Positions 13,201-25,000 of a DNA stretch of 64,000 nucleotides are shown here, in pieces; within the stretch, counting starts at the first letter, position 1, and each line of letters begins with the position of its first letter. The stretch lies in NCBI GenBank assembly GCA_000727475.1, contig KL647319.1, positions 1,055,189 through 1,119,188 of the forward strand. Reading direction: 5' to 3'. Source of the stretch: Sarcocystis neurona. Taxonomy: Eukaryota > Apicomplexa > Conoidasida > Eucoccidiorida > Sarcocystidae. Both the position numbers and the translations under genes were made by a program. The notes beneath the pieces were generated by a model. That model made no database searches, was not told the DNA's origin, and saw only the letters and a program-made list of their open reading frames with translations.

Positions 13201-16200
13201 GAGCTGCAGCAAGAGCGGCACGAGGAAGACGAGGCGGCAGCAGGCCGCGTCGCCGATATGCAGCAGCAGCCGGTTTCTGCTTCTCCTCTGCTGCTGCGAG
13301 GCGACAGTGACCCGACGGCAGATGTGAAGCGGAGCAGCAGCAGTCTTCGACGGCTGCTCCGGCAGCAGCAAGCAGCTACTGCTGCCGCTGCTGCGAAGGC
13401 CGCGAAAGAAGCGGAGAGAAAACAGCTGCAGGCCCTGCAGCAGCGCGGCGCTGTGCTGCAGCAGCTGCCTGCGGCGACCCTCTGCTTTATCCTCTCTTGC
13501 GACTTTTGCTTCCACCAGAAAAAGTTTGCAGATACCATCAAGAGTAATGATATTGCCCTCGATTGCCTTACTATTCAGCGCGGCTCGGTACGCATGCAAA
13601 TAAAAAAGCTGCAGAAGCTATCGCGACAGCGCATGCCCAGATCCCGCGCTATCCAGGTAATCCTTTCTCACGCGCGTGCACATGCCCCACGCCTCTTCGC
13701 CTTCCTTCAAGCTGCTCTCTTCTCGACCCTAGGGCTGCTGCTCGTATTACTTGTTGCTGGGCTGCTCTTGCTGCTCTGCTGGGCTGCTCCTGCGAGAGCT
13801 CCCGGACTTCTCTTGCAAGAGCTCCTGGGCTGCCCTTGTCGTTTGCTGATGCTGCTCTTGCTCTTCTGCTGGGCTGCTCTTGCTGCAGTGCTGCTGCTGT
13901 TGTTGTTCTTGTGGGCTGCTGTTGTAGTCGCTGCTGCACTGCTGCTGCTCCCCCTGCGGGTGACGCTGCTGTGGATACCGCTGCTACTGCTGCTGCTAGC
14001 CAGTTGCTGCCACTAGTCACTCCTCGGCTGCTTCCCCTTCGACATGTGTATATAAGTGTAGGCGATAAAAATCGCATGCTTCTTCAATAAACCTGTGCAT
14101 AAAATATATACATATATGTGCATAGGGGTATCTGTGTATCTCTGTGTATATATATATATATGGAAGATATAATAACGCCGTGTGCTGCTGCAGCGCCTGC
14201 TGCTGCTGCGTGCTGCTGCAGGCAGGTGACAGGACATGTGGCGCAGCCTCGCTACGCATGCGTAAAGAAGTCCTGCCATTTGAAGTTGTATATATATATA
14301 TATATGTACGTATGCGTGTCTCCGTCTATTTTAAGTTGTCTAGAGTGTGTGCCTATCTTTTCGAATACTACTCTTCCTGTGTATATCTTTGTATATATGT
14401 CCCGGTATACAGTACATATATATGTATCTAAATGTCTGCCTCTCTACGTCTTCCTAGAGTATATGTGAATCTTTTATAACTAACTCTCTGTATATCTCTG
14501 TATCGCTTTCCCCCACCCTCTGTCTCCGTCTCTGTCCATTTCTCCACCTGTCTCTCTGTATCACCGTCTCCCTCCCTGGTGCCGTCTCCCTCTGTGTCTC
14601 CGTCTCTCTCTCTTTATGCGTATATCCGTATGCGTGTCTCGTTACAGGATCCCTGCATATCTCCCTCTGTCTCTGTCTGTGTGTATGTCTGTCTACATGG
14701 GTGTGCATATATATATATGTATGCGTTTACACGCGTACCGTTTTTTCGCTCCTGCTGGTGCTGCTGCTGATGCTGCTGCTGTTGCTGGTACTGCTGCTGG
14801 TGTTCGTGCTGCTGCTGCTGCTGGTGCTGCTGCTGCTGCTGGTGCAGACGGCGTACCCGCAATTTCTGGTTGCCCCACTGCTGCTGCCACGAGAGGGATG
14901 GAGCGTTGCTGCTTACGCTGAGAGTACAGCTCCGTTGCGAGTGGGTTGGGGCTTGGGAGTGGCTGCTACTGCTTCTTCCTTTTCCTCTGCGGCGCGCGGG
15001 TCCCCTGCAGAGGGGGCAGCCGCGCCAGCAGACGATCCGCCGGCAGAGCTGGAAGGAGAGGAAGAGGAAAGCGAAGAGGACGACGACGAAGAAGAGGAAG
15101 AGATGATTGCTCGGGCCGCAGCAGCGGCAGCAACTCTTGGCGCCGCTCCTGTTGCTGCTGCGCCATCGCTGCACAGGCGTGAGGCGGGAGAGTGGAGACA
15201 CGGCCGCAAGAGCGGCCACAGCAGAAACGCGGCAACTGCTGCAGTAAGACATGGAGATAGAGAAGAGGGCGGGGAGCTTTTCCCTGCTGCTGCTGCGAGT
15301 GGCCCACCATCTTGGCTGAATGCGGAGGACTACATGCTAGTCGGGCGCCACGACATTTTTCAAGAGGCACCGACTGCTGCTGCGGAAGCTCTGTCGGACG
15401 AACCGGGTAGCAGCAGCAGCAGCAACGTGCTGCGGCTGGCGCCTGCCGCGGCTGCGCATGGGAGACACCGGAGCAGCCCACCGCCGCCGGCAGCAGCAGG
15501 CGACACGTTAGTGCCCTCGGAGTTGACGCAGCAAGAGGCACGGCCGCGACAGCAGCCGTCACAGGCGAAGCACGAGGAGGAGAAGGAGGAGGAGGGCACG
15601 CAGCAGCAGCAGGAGCAGCAGCAGACGCGGCCGACAGGCGTAGCAGGCGCAGCAGGAGTTTTGGCCAGCTGGGCGCAGTACGTCTTCGGAGGAGGCGGCG
15701 GCAGCGCAGGACGGACACAGGAGGAGGAGCAGCAGCAGCCCCAGGGCCTCGTAGGACGCGAAGAGGAGAAGCAACAGCCGCAGCAGCCGACGCCGCCCGT
15801 GGCCGCAGCAGCTGAAACAACGGGCGGGGGCGGGGGAGGGCTCTTCACTCCGCCAAGTTTGCTACTGCGCAAGGCTGCGCTGCTGCCCTTCGGCCGCCGC
15901 GGAGCAGCTGACGCAGCTGCCGGAGAAGCAGCAGCCCCTGCCGGGACGGCGCAAGGTGCTGACGCAGGCGCAGCAGCGGCGACAGCACCAACTGCGCGGT
16001 TGGGCGCGCGAGAAGCGGCAGGGCGCCACCGCGGCATCGGCAGCAGCAAAAAACGGTGTATGCGCGTTGTCCTCTCCGACGTCTTGGTCTGGGATGAAGA
16101 AAATCGGCGTCCTCTTCAATCCAAAGAAGTTGTCATTTCTCTGCCCCCTTTTGTTGTCGTGGGCAGCGACCTCTTCCCTCTCGCCGAAGCCGCGCCCGTA

Positions 16201-19002
16201 CGCCCGCCCCCTCGCCTCGCACAGGCGACACCTGCGTTGTCTCCTGGGGGCACCCACTCCGCCTCCGTGTCTCCCCGTCTCCCTGTCTCCCTGTCTCCTT
16301 CTGCGTCCCTCTGTGTGTCTCCCTCTCTATGTCTCCCTGTCTCCTTCTGCGTCCCTCTGTGTGTCTCCCTCTGTGTGTCTCCCTCTGTGTGTCTCCCTCC
16401 GTGTCCGTTCCCCCCGTCCGTCTCCCTCGGCCTGTTTCTGTCCGCGTCTCTCTGTCTCTGTGCTTCCGTGTACGTGTGTCTCCCCGTGTGTGTGTCTCTT
16501 GCATGTGTCTCCCCGTGTGTGTGTCTCTTGCATGTGTCTCCCCGTGTGTGTCTCTTGTATGTGTCTCCCCCTGTGTGTGTCTCTCTCCTGTGTGTCTCTT
16601 TGTACGACTCTCCGTGGCCTGCCGTCTCCTCCGCGTCGCAGCTCTGCACCCCTTCCTTCCTGCGTCTGTGTCTGCGTCTTTCTGTGTCTCCTGTCTCCGT
16701 CTCTTCCTCTGGCCCTCTCTCTGTGTCTCGCTGCGTTTCTCTGTCTCCCAGGGCATGCAGCCACAGCGGATTATCTTGTCGCACACTGTCAGTATAGATG
16801 CCCGTGAGTTTCTCCGCTTCCTGACGTCTACAAATAGAGACGCGTCTGCAAGCGGCCACGCACACAGAGAAAGGAAGCCACCGATAGGCAGGTGTAGGTG
16901 TGTGGGGCTCGTCTGCTGTTGCGCCGACGCCTCTTCTCTCGCAAGAGCTGCTGACGCGCATGCACACATCTTCCTGCGTGTGCGGAGGCCCCAAGCGTCT
17001 TCCTTACTCTTAAACACTCGTCGGTGAAAAGGGCAGTTTCCTTCTCTGCGCTCTCCTGCATGCGAGACGGCAGTTCGCAGAATACGCGTCTTGACTGCGT
17101 TGCGTGCAGGTGCAGGTGTCTCAGGAGAGCTGCCTTAGCGAGACACCCCACACACATACACATATGCATCCGTGTGTATAGAGACGATGTCTCGCTCGGC
17201 GACCTCTTTTTTTGTGCGGGCGTTCGTCTCCTCTCGCTGTCTCGGTCTCCGATTCATGCAGCTGTCTCGCAAGAAGCCTGTGCTGCTGCGTGCTGCTGCG
17301 TGCTGCCGCGTGACACCCCACGCGCCGGCCCTGGCGGTCGACGTCTCCCTCTTGTAACGCGGGCAAGCAGCAGCAGCTGTGTCTCGTCTCCCGTGAGGTG
17401 TGTGTTTTTCTCTTGGGGTTCTTCTCGGCGCCGCTTCCCGCCCCACTCCCTCCTCCCGTGGCCACAAAGCTGCGTCTTCTCTGCGTTAGTTTTTCTCTGT
17501 GTGGGGCACGGCGCCGCGCGTCTCTCTCGCATGCAAACAGACCCGCCTCCACTAGTCTCCTTTGTGCAGAGATACGCCAGAACTGTATTTCCACATGCCG
17601 TCTGCGTCAGAAGGCGCAGCAGGAATAAACTGTTTGCTCTTCGTCTTTTCTGTGACGGAAGTGGTGACCGACTTCTCTCGATTCCCCCTGTCTCACTGAC
17701 TTCCCCTTTCTCGGCCCTGAAGACGCGTGGGTGGGAGAAGAGGTTCGCAGGAGGGGCGCGGGGGTCGCTGCTGCTGCTGCTGCAGTTGCCGTGTTGACTG
17801 ACGTTCCCACAGATGCAGCTCACGGAGCTTGCGCAGAACTCCTCTTGTGTCTCTCGCTGCTGGTGCTGGTGCTTCTTCGGTGGACTTCTGCTGCTTCCGC
17901 GCTTCCCGCGCCTCGGGCTGCCCCCCCGCCGCCTGACGCGTTCAGCAGCACACGTACGTGCTGCCGCCATTTGGAGGTCTTTGTGTGTGTCTCTGTCTTG
18001 CTGTCTGTGGTGTGGGGTTCCCCCCTTCTCTCTGTCTCGGCGCGCTATGCAGACTTCCTTCGTTACGCTGGACCACTTCTTCAAAGAAGACCCACTGCTG
18101 CCGCAGTCAACTATCGACGCCCTGAGCTGCGCGGCCTGCTACAGCAGATGGGTCGAACGCTCCACCGTTCTGAATTTCTCTCACATCGACTTGGTCAGCC
18201 TTTCTCTCTCTTGAGACTTCATACAAAAAAAGCAAACAACGCGCCTGAATGTTCCATTCTCTATATATGTACCTATATATATATATATATATTATGTATA
18301 CGGATATATACATGTATATGACGTATATACATATATAGAGAGAGAGATACATTTGTGTATAGATATATATGCTCACCACTCGTATATGTACACATCTATA
18401 CATATACATGTGTACATATGTATATGTGTATAAGCTTGTATGTATATACATATATGTTCTCATCAATATACAACTATATATGTATACATAATAAATACAC
18501 GTGTACACACACAACCATATATATACATGTATGTGTATACATACGTGTATGTGACTCCGCTACGAGAGAGTGACGAGATATGCCAGAAATGACAGTTCGA
18601 ATCAGATAGGAAATTTGTATATATATATATGTATATCGTATGTATGTGTGTATATCTATATGTGCATATATATATATATATGTATATCGTATATATGTGT
18701 GTATATCTATATGTACATATATATATATGATATATACGTATAATGGACACACGTATGTGAACGTCTGGTGGAAGACGGTGGATGAAGTGACTTATCCCTT
18801 TTTTATGTCAGCAGGTGTAGCAGCCATTACCGCGGTGGGTTGTGCGCATCTTCTTCGTGTTGTCACGGCCCGCCTTTTCATTTCTTCCTCTATTCTTCTC
18901 CATCCATCCCCTACGTACTTTCTTCTTCTTCCGCACTTTGACTCACCTAGAGATATACCCATACACGCATAGAGACAGACATATGTAGAGACACACGTAT
19001 AC

Positions 19003-19035
<33 letters not shown>

Positions 19036-22000
19036 CATATGTCTGTATAAAGAGAGAAGAGAGACATACGTATACATATATATATATATATATATATACA
19101 GTGAGACACACATCTACGTGTGTGTATGTATATATATGTAAAGAGAGATACACACACACACAGCTATGCTGTATATCTGTATATGTGTATATCTACGTAT
19201 AGGTGCCGGGCGTGAAGTGTGTACATGCATATATGTATATACATACATATAGATAGACAGGCAGATGTATATTTATAACAACAAAAAGAGGAACAAAGGG
19301 AGGTGGGTAGAGAAGTGATATATGGTGGTGTATCTGCAGGTCGGTTCTCAGAAAAGGGAGAAAGATTTTGTTCTTGTACACGTTGGGCCTCTGGTCGCCG
19401 CTCGTGCAGTTCTGCGCGGAAAGCGCGGCGTGCTGCACTCTTCCTCTTCAACGCATGCGCTCTCCTGCATGCGTGTGGGCCTCTGCCCACGCGTGTCTGT
19501 ATAGGTGTACATCTATCTACACCGCCAGCTTTATATTTTCAACAGGTGTTATCGAACGTGTACGTATGTGTAGGTCTATACGTCTATAAAGAGAAGAACC
19601 GTTCTCACTTTGTTAATCGCATGAGACGGGGTGGTGGGTCAGTTTTACGTGTACACGGCTGGCTGGACAGATAGCTGTCGTCGAAGAGGCGCCGACAGGA
19701 GGAGAAAGAAAGGGGAAGAAGAGGAGAGCAAGAGAGGAGTGTCACATTGAAATACGACTAAGCCGCTGCAGGAAGGGAAGTAGTGGCCTCTTACTGCCGA
19801 AAAGATGTGCTGCGCTATGTTGTGCGAGTGCATGTGCTGGATGTGCTGGCGTGACGCGGATGCGGGACGTGCTGCCGTGACGCGGATGCGTTTTGTTGCA
19901 GACCCTGCGGCATGCGTTGCTCGACTACGGGCGGGTGTACACATATACGCAGCTACAGCATGCGCGCTTGGAGAAGGAACGTCGAGCAGCAGCAGCGGCT
20001 GCGTTGAGGAAGGCTGCTGCCGCTGCCGAGGCAGCAGCAGCTGCTGTCCGCCTCCCCACCTCCCCCGAGCGGGCACCGGCAGCGTCGGCGGCTGCTGCTG
20101 CAGCAAAGGGGGAAGGGACGGTGACGGACTCTACAGCAGCAGGTCGCGGACGAAAAGAAGAGGCAGGAGAAGCTGCTGCGCCAGCAGAAGGACCCAAAGG
20201 AACACGCCGCGGAGCGGTGAAGCGGTTGCGATCCGCCGAGCTGCAAGTCATAGGCGACTCTCCGCTGTTGCATATTAGCAAGCACGCTCTGGAGCAGATG
20301 CAGCAGCAGCAGCCATTCGTGAGCTACGCCCATCTCCTGGCTGAAGAGAGGTCTGCTGAGGCGCGGCGCGCAGCGAGGCAAAGGAATAGAAGCGGCAAGG
20401 GGATGAAGACGGCTGGTGTGCGCTTGGCGCATAGGCAGCAACGGCAGCAGCGAAAGGAGGCAGCCCGTCGTCGGGGGGGCAGAGCAGCAGGAGGAGAAGG
20501 AGAAGGAGCGAGAAATCGACTGCACGCGGGCGGCAGAGGGAGAGGAGGAGGAAGAAGAAGAAGCAGCAGCGACAGTCTTTCGAGTCGAAAGGATGGGAGA
20601 ATACGCATCCGTGTAGACCGAGAAGGAAGAGGAGCACATGCAGCAGCCGGGGACGCTGGCAGACGAGGACACAAGGAGCCACATATCGAGGCGGAGGGGT
20701 ACGCAGCTTCCGCGACCGGGTCTGAGACAGACAGGTTGACTAGCAGCAGCAGCAGCAACGAGAGTTCTTTTTTCTCGACTGACTTGCCTGCTGCAGATGC
20801 TGTGTGGGGTCAAGGAGGGGAAGCGGTGTTGGACGCGGATTACAGCTTTGCAGAAAGTACGTCTTCAGCTCGGCCAAGCCACAGCAGCTGGAGCAGCGGA
20901 GAAGAGCGCGGAGACGGCGTTGTGCTGTACAGACACCCCAGCGCAGCGGAGCACACGCTGTACAGACACCCCCAGATGCCTGCGTCGGCAGTGCTGGGTG
21001 AGTCCCAGCCGCGGAAGTGGCGCTTTTATTCTTTGTCGGAAGATGAGGCAGCGGACTCCTCGCCGGTCTCTCTGACTCCAGTTTCGGGTGTACGTACACC
21101 TCCCGAAGACGACGACGCCGGCGCTTCTTCGCGTACCTCGTCGTTTCCTGTCTCGGGCGTCCCGCTGACTCCCGGCCGGCGCCGTGAGGAAGAAAGAGAA
21201 CGCCCAGGCAGAGACGCCGGGCCCCGCAGCAGACACCCCACACTCGGAAGACGGCGCCGCCAGCAGACATTGGCACGCCGAAGACCCGCTGCAGCAGCAG
21301 CAGGAGCCGTCGGTAGAGGAGCAGCAGCTGCTGCTGCTGCGCGCAGACGCAGACGGCGAGGCGACATCAGCAGAGACGAGAACGAAGAATACTTCTCAAC
21401 AGCCAAAGAGGAAGAAGGTGACTTCGCAAGTCCTTCGGAAGACGAAGGAGGAGACGCAGACGAAGTTCAACGGGAACAGCAGCAGCAGCAGTATATAACC
21501 GAGGCAGAGAGAGAACCCGTCGAATACAACGGGTTTGAGTCGCTCGTTGAAGCAGTTCAGGTGGTCGTCCAGGAGGTCCGCGTCGTTATAAAAAAGAAAG
21601 TGCATGCCCGGGAGCCTCTCATTGACGTTGCTGCGGCGGCTGTCACCTGCAACGGCGTTCTCTCTCCGACGGTTCAAGCCGATGCCACCCAGGGCGCCGC
21701 GCCCCTCTGTGCCGTTCAACACTTCAAAGTGGGCGAACGTCTCTACAGTAGCAGCATCACAGAGGCAGAGCCCTGTTCCGAATATCCATAAAACATAACA
21801 TACATATGTACATGCATACCACGCCTACACACACACATGCATACGTCTATATGTATGCATGTGTGTAGGTGTATATATATATATATATATAGATAGATAG
21901 ATATATATGTAGTTACCTACGCAGAAGCTTTGCTAACATCACAGAGACAGAGCCATGTGTGTGTGCCGCATATGTATATTAACATAAACGTATATACATA

Positions 22001-25000
22001 CGACCACGCCTGCACACACACACACACACATATACAAATATTTATATATGTGTGTAGATATATACTTACACAACTGTACATACCACGTCTACATAGATAT
22101 TCATGTGTGTAGATATACACCTATACATATATACATACCGCGTCTACGTAGATATGTATACGTGTGTGTAGATAGATTCATACACTTATGTACACATGTC
22201 CCGCTCATACACACAAATAGGTTTATTTAAATATGTGTGTGAATAGACACATACACATACGTACACATCGTTATTTGCATACGTGTGTACAGACGCGGAC
22301 GCATGCATGTGAGATGTTACATGCAAACAGACGACGTGTGTGTACGACCAAGTATCGACTTCCTTCAGGCCTGCTGCAGGCGGAAATGTGTGTATACATA
22401 CATGTGCGTCTTATGGTCGCGCATGCACGACATCACTAGCCTGTTTGCCAGAACGTCTCTGTGTCACGCGGTAGCAGAATCTATATATCTTATCATATAT
22501 ATATATATATGTAGAGGTGGAGTGCCACGGGGTGGCGAAATCTATATACGTATAGAGAGAGAGAACCATGTAGATAGGTGCCTATATACACGGACATATG
22601 TATATGTAGGGAGAAAGAGAGAAAGTGGTAGGTTGATACATGGCCACGTGGTCTTGCGCAGAGCTGAATCAAGCTTCACGTGGGGGTGTATATGTTGGAG
22701 TGCTTGTACGTGTCTGAGTGTCTCGCACATGGCTGTTGCTGCTGGAGGGGGAAAAAGAAGAAGAACATTTGTGGGGTTGCTGTCGCTTATCTTTGCTGTT
22801 ACTTCTCTCCCTTTTCCGCGCTGCTGCTGCTGGTCTGCCTCCTCTGCTTCGGGTTCTGTTCTGATGTCTCGCTCTCGTGCATCTTCGGGAATGGTGCGGC
22901 TGGTGCAACTGCTGCTTCTGCTGTGGCCGACTGCCTGCCGCGAGCTCTTCGGCGTCATTGTCGCCCGGCACTGCCGACGCCTCTGGTGCTCCTGTGTTGC
23001 TGCCGACGAGGCTCCTGCAGCGCTGGATGGTGCGCGCAGGGGTTGTTCTCTATCTCTCGCCTCCTCCTCGTTCGCTTCTGCCTTCTTCTTCTGCGGCTGC
23101 TGCTGCTGCTGCTCGTGCGTCATCTGCTTCTGTGCACCAGCTTTGCTTCGATTGCTGCTGCGTGTGCTGCACGTCGGAATTGCAGGTTCGCATGCGCATG
23201 CATCGCACCGTTGTGAGTGTAGAAGCGCTGAAAGCGGGTGTCTCTGCGTCGCTTCTTTCTCTGGCAACCACCTGGCCTTACTTCCTGCCCACACGCCATC
23301 CCTACACGCATGCGCTAAGACGGCCGCAGCAGCTTCTGCTCAAAATAAAGCAGCTCGGCAGCGTCAGGGAGCTCGCCGCCGGCGAGCCTTCGACCCCAGC
23401 TCCTCTTCGGCAGCCGCACCGGCAGCAACAGCAGCTACTGCCGCCGGGGGCCCATCTCGAAGGCCAGGAGGCACTGTCTCGTGAGAGTGGTGCCGCGATC
23501 GAAGCAGATTCGCTGCAACCGCAGCAGGCCGCCCCCGCAGCAGCTGCCGGAGCGGCACTGCAGCAGGACAGCCGGCAACAGCAGGTGGAAAGCGATGCAG
23601 AAACAACAGCAGCGGTGTCTGAAAAACAAGAGGCAACGCCCGAGATGAAAGAGCAACCGCCATATCCGCTCACGCGCCGCACAAGTCTCGCTCTGTTGCC
23701 TCTAGAACCACCGACCTCTGGCGTCTACGCCGACGTCCGTAAGTGCCCTTGCGGTGTATGTACACCCCACAAGCCCCGTTTTACGTGTGTGACTCCGTCT
23801 GGCACTGATTCTTGTAACCATGTGTCATGCAGCAGCTACGCAGTCTACCCAAGGAGCACAAGGCAGAGACGCCGTGCGTGGTGTACGTACACCGCGGTAC
23901 TTCTTCGTTCGCATGCCACACAGCGCGGCTCCTCTGCTGCGGTGTACACACACCGCGTTCGTATACGCTTCATGTGCACACCTGCGGAGCCGTGCGATGT
24001 TCAGCTTTACATTTTTAAAAGGTTGTTGCTCACACCACGTGACCTCCGCCTGTCTGCTGCCGAGCGCAGAGCACCCCACGCGGTGAACGTACACCCCACG
24101 CCTCTCTTCTCGCCAACTCCCCACGCGAAGCAAATCGCCTCGCCACGTGTAGTGCCCCGCCGTTCTACATACTCGCTGCGCACATGCACTCCATCAGACC
24201 GCCGTCTACAACATCCCAAACATGAGCTCGCCCTGCACTCCACGTCACATGACGCATGCGGCGTGGTGTATGTACACCGCAAACGCAGGTGCACTCCGCA
24301 GGGCAGGAGTGACGATCCTGCCGTCTGCTGTCTCCACAGACACCCCGTGTACCCGGCGTTCATCTTTGCGAATGTGTGGGTTGCGTCTATTATGTAAATG
24401 TGTGTGCAACGCGTGCAGTCACGTTTGTGTGTACGATGCACCGGATGCGGTGTACGGACACTTCACGCGCCCTCTGTGCAAGCGTGAGTGTTATCCGTAG
24501 CATCTTCTACGATGGAGAGGGTAACCGTCTGCGTCTCGAAAGTGCCTGTGTGGTGGAGGCGAATAGAAAGCTGCTTGTCCGTTTACCGCGGCACCCGCGT
24601 ACAGCGGCGCGGCACGCAGACGCGTCGACTGCGGTGTATGTACACTCCAAGTGCCATTTCACGTGCGTCCAACGAAAATTGGACACAGTGCCGTGACACA
24701 ACGGGCCTGACAGCAGGGGGAACCCTCTCCGGCCCGTTCACTTGTGCAGATGCACATACAGATATATATATATGTATATGTGTATATATATGTATTTTCC
24801 CCCGCCCCCCAGATAATTTGTGTACAGTTTCTGCTGTTGGCAAACGCCTTGCATGCAGCAGAGGTGTCTGCCAGGACTCTGAATGTTCCTGTTGCCAGCC
24901 GCACGCGTACCCACTGCTGCTCTCTGAGATACGCACATCCTCCGTATGCATAGCTGCACGCTTGTTTCTTCACAGAACCGTGTTTGCAGTATATGAGTAT

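Noticed and set aside
13740..14016. Leu-rich putative membrane protein after exon E
   Set aside because: It is the translation of a GGGCTGCT minisatellite behind a consensus donor, and all frames look hydrophobic.
16260..16750. Long Ser/Leu/Cys frame continuing exon F
   Set aside because: It is a TCTCC/TGTGTCTCC minisatellite, and the 29-bp tandem unit shows it is repeat DNA.
18053..18193. Alternative frame [13 protein letters not shown]
   Set aside because: It is open and superficially like the VPS13 'RxYxxYRP' helix, but its third codon positions are AT-rich and its end phase does not fit exon H.
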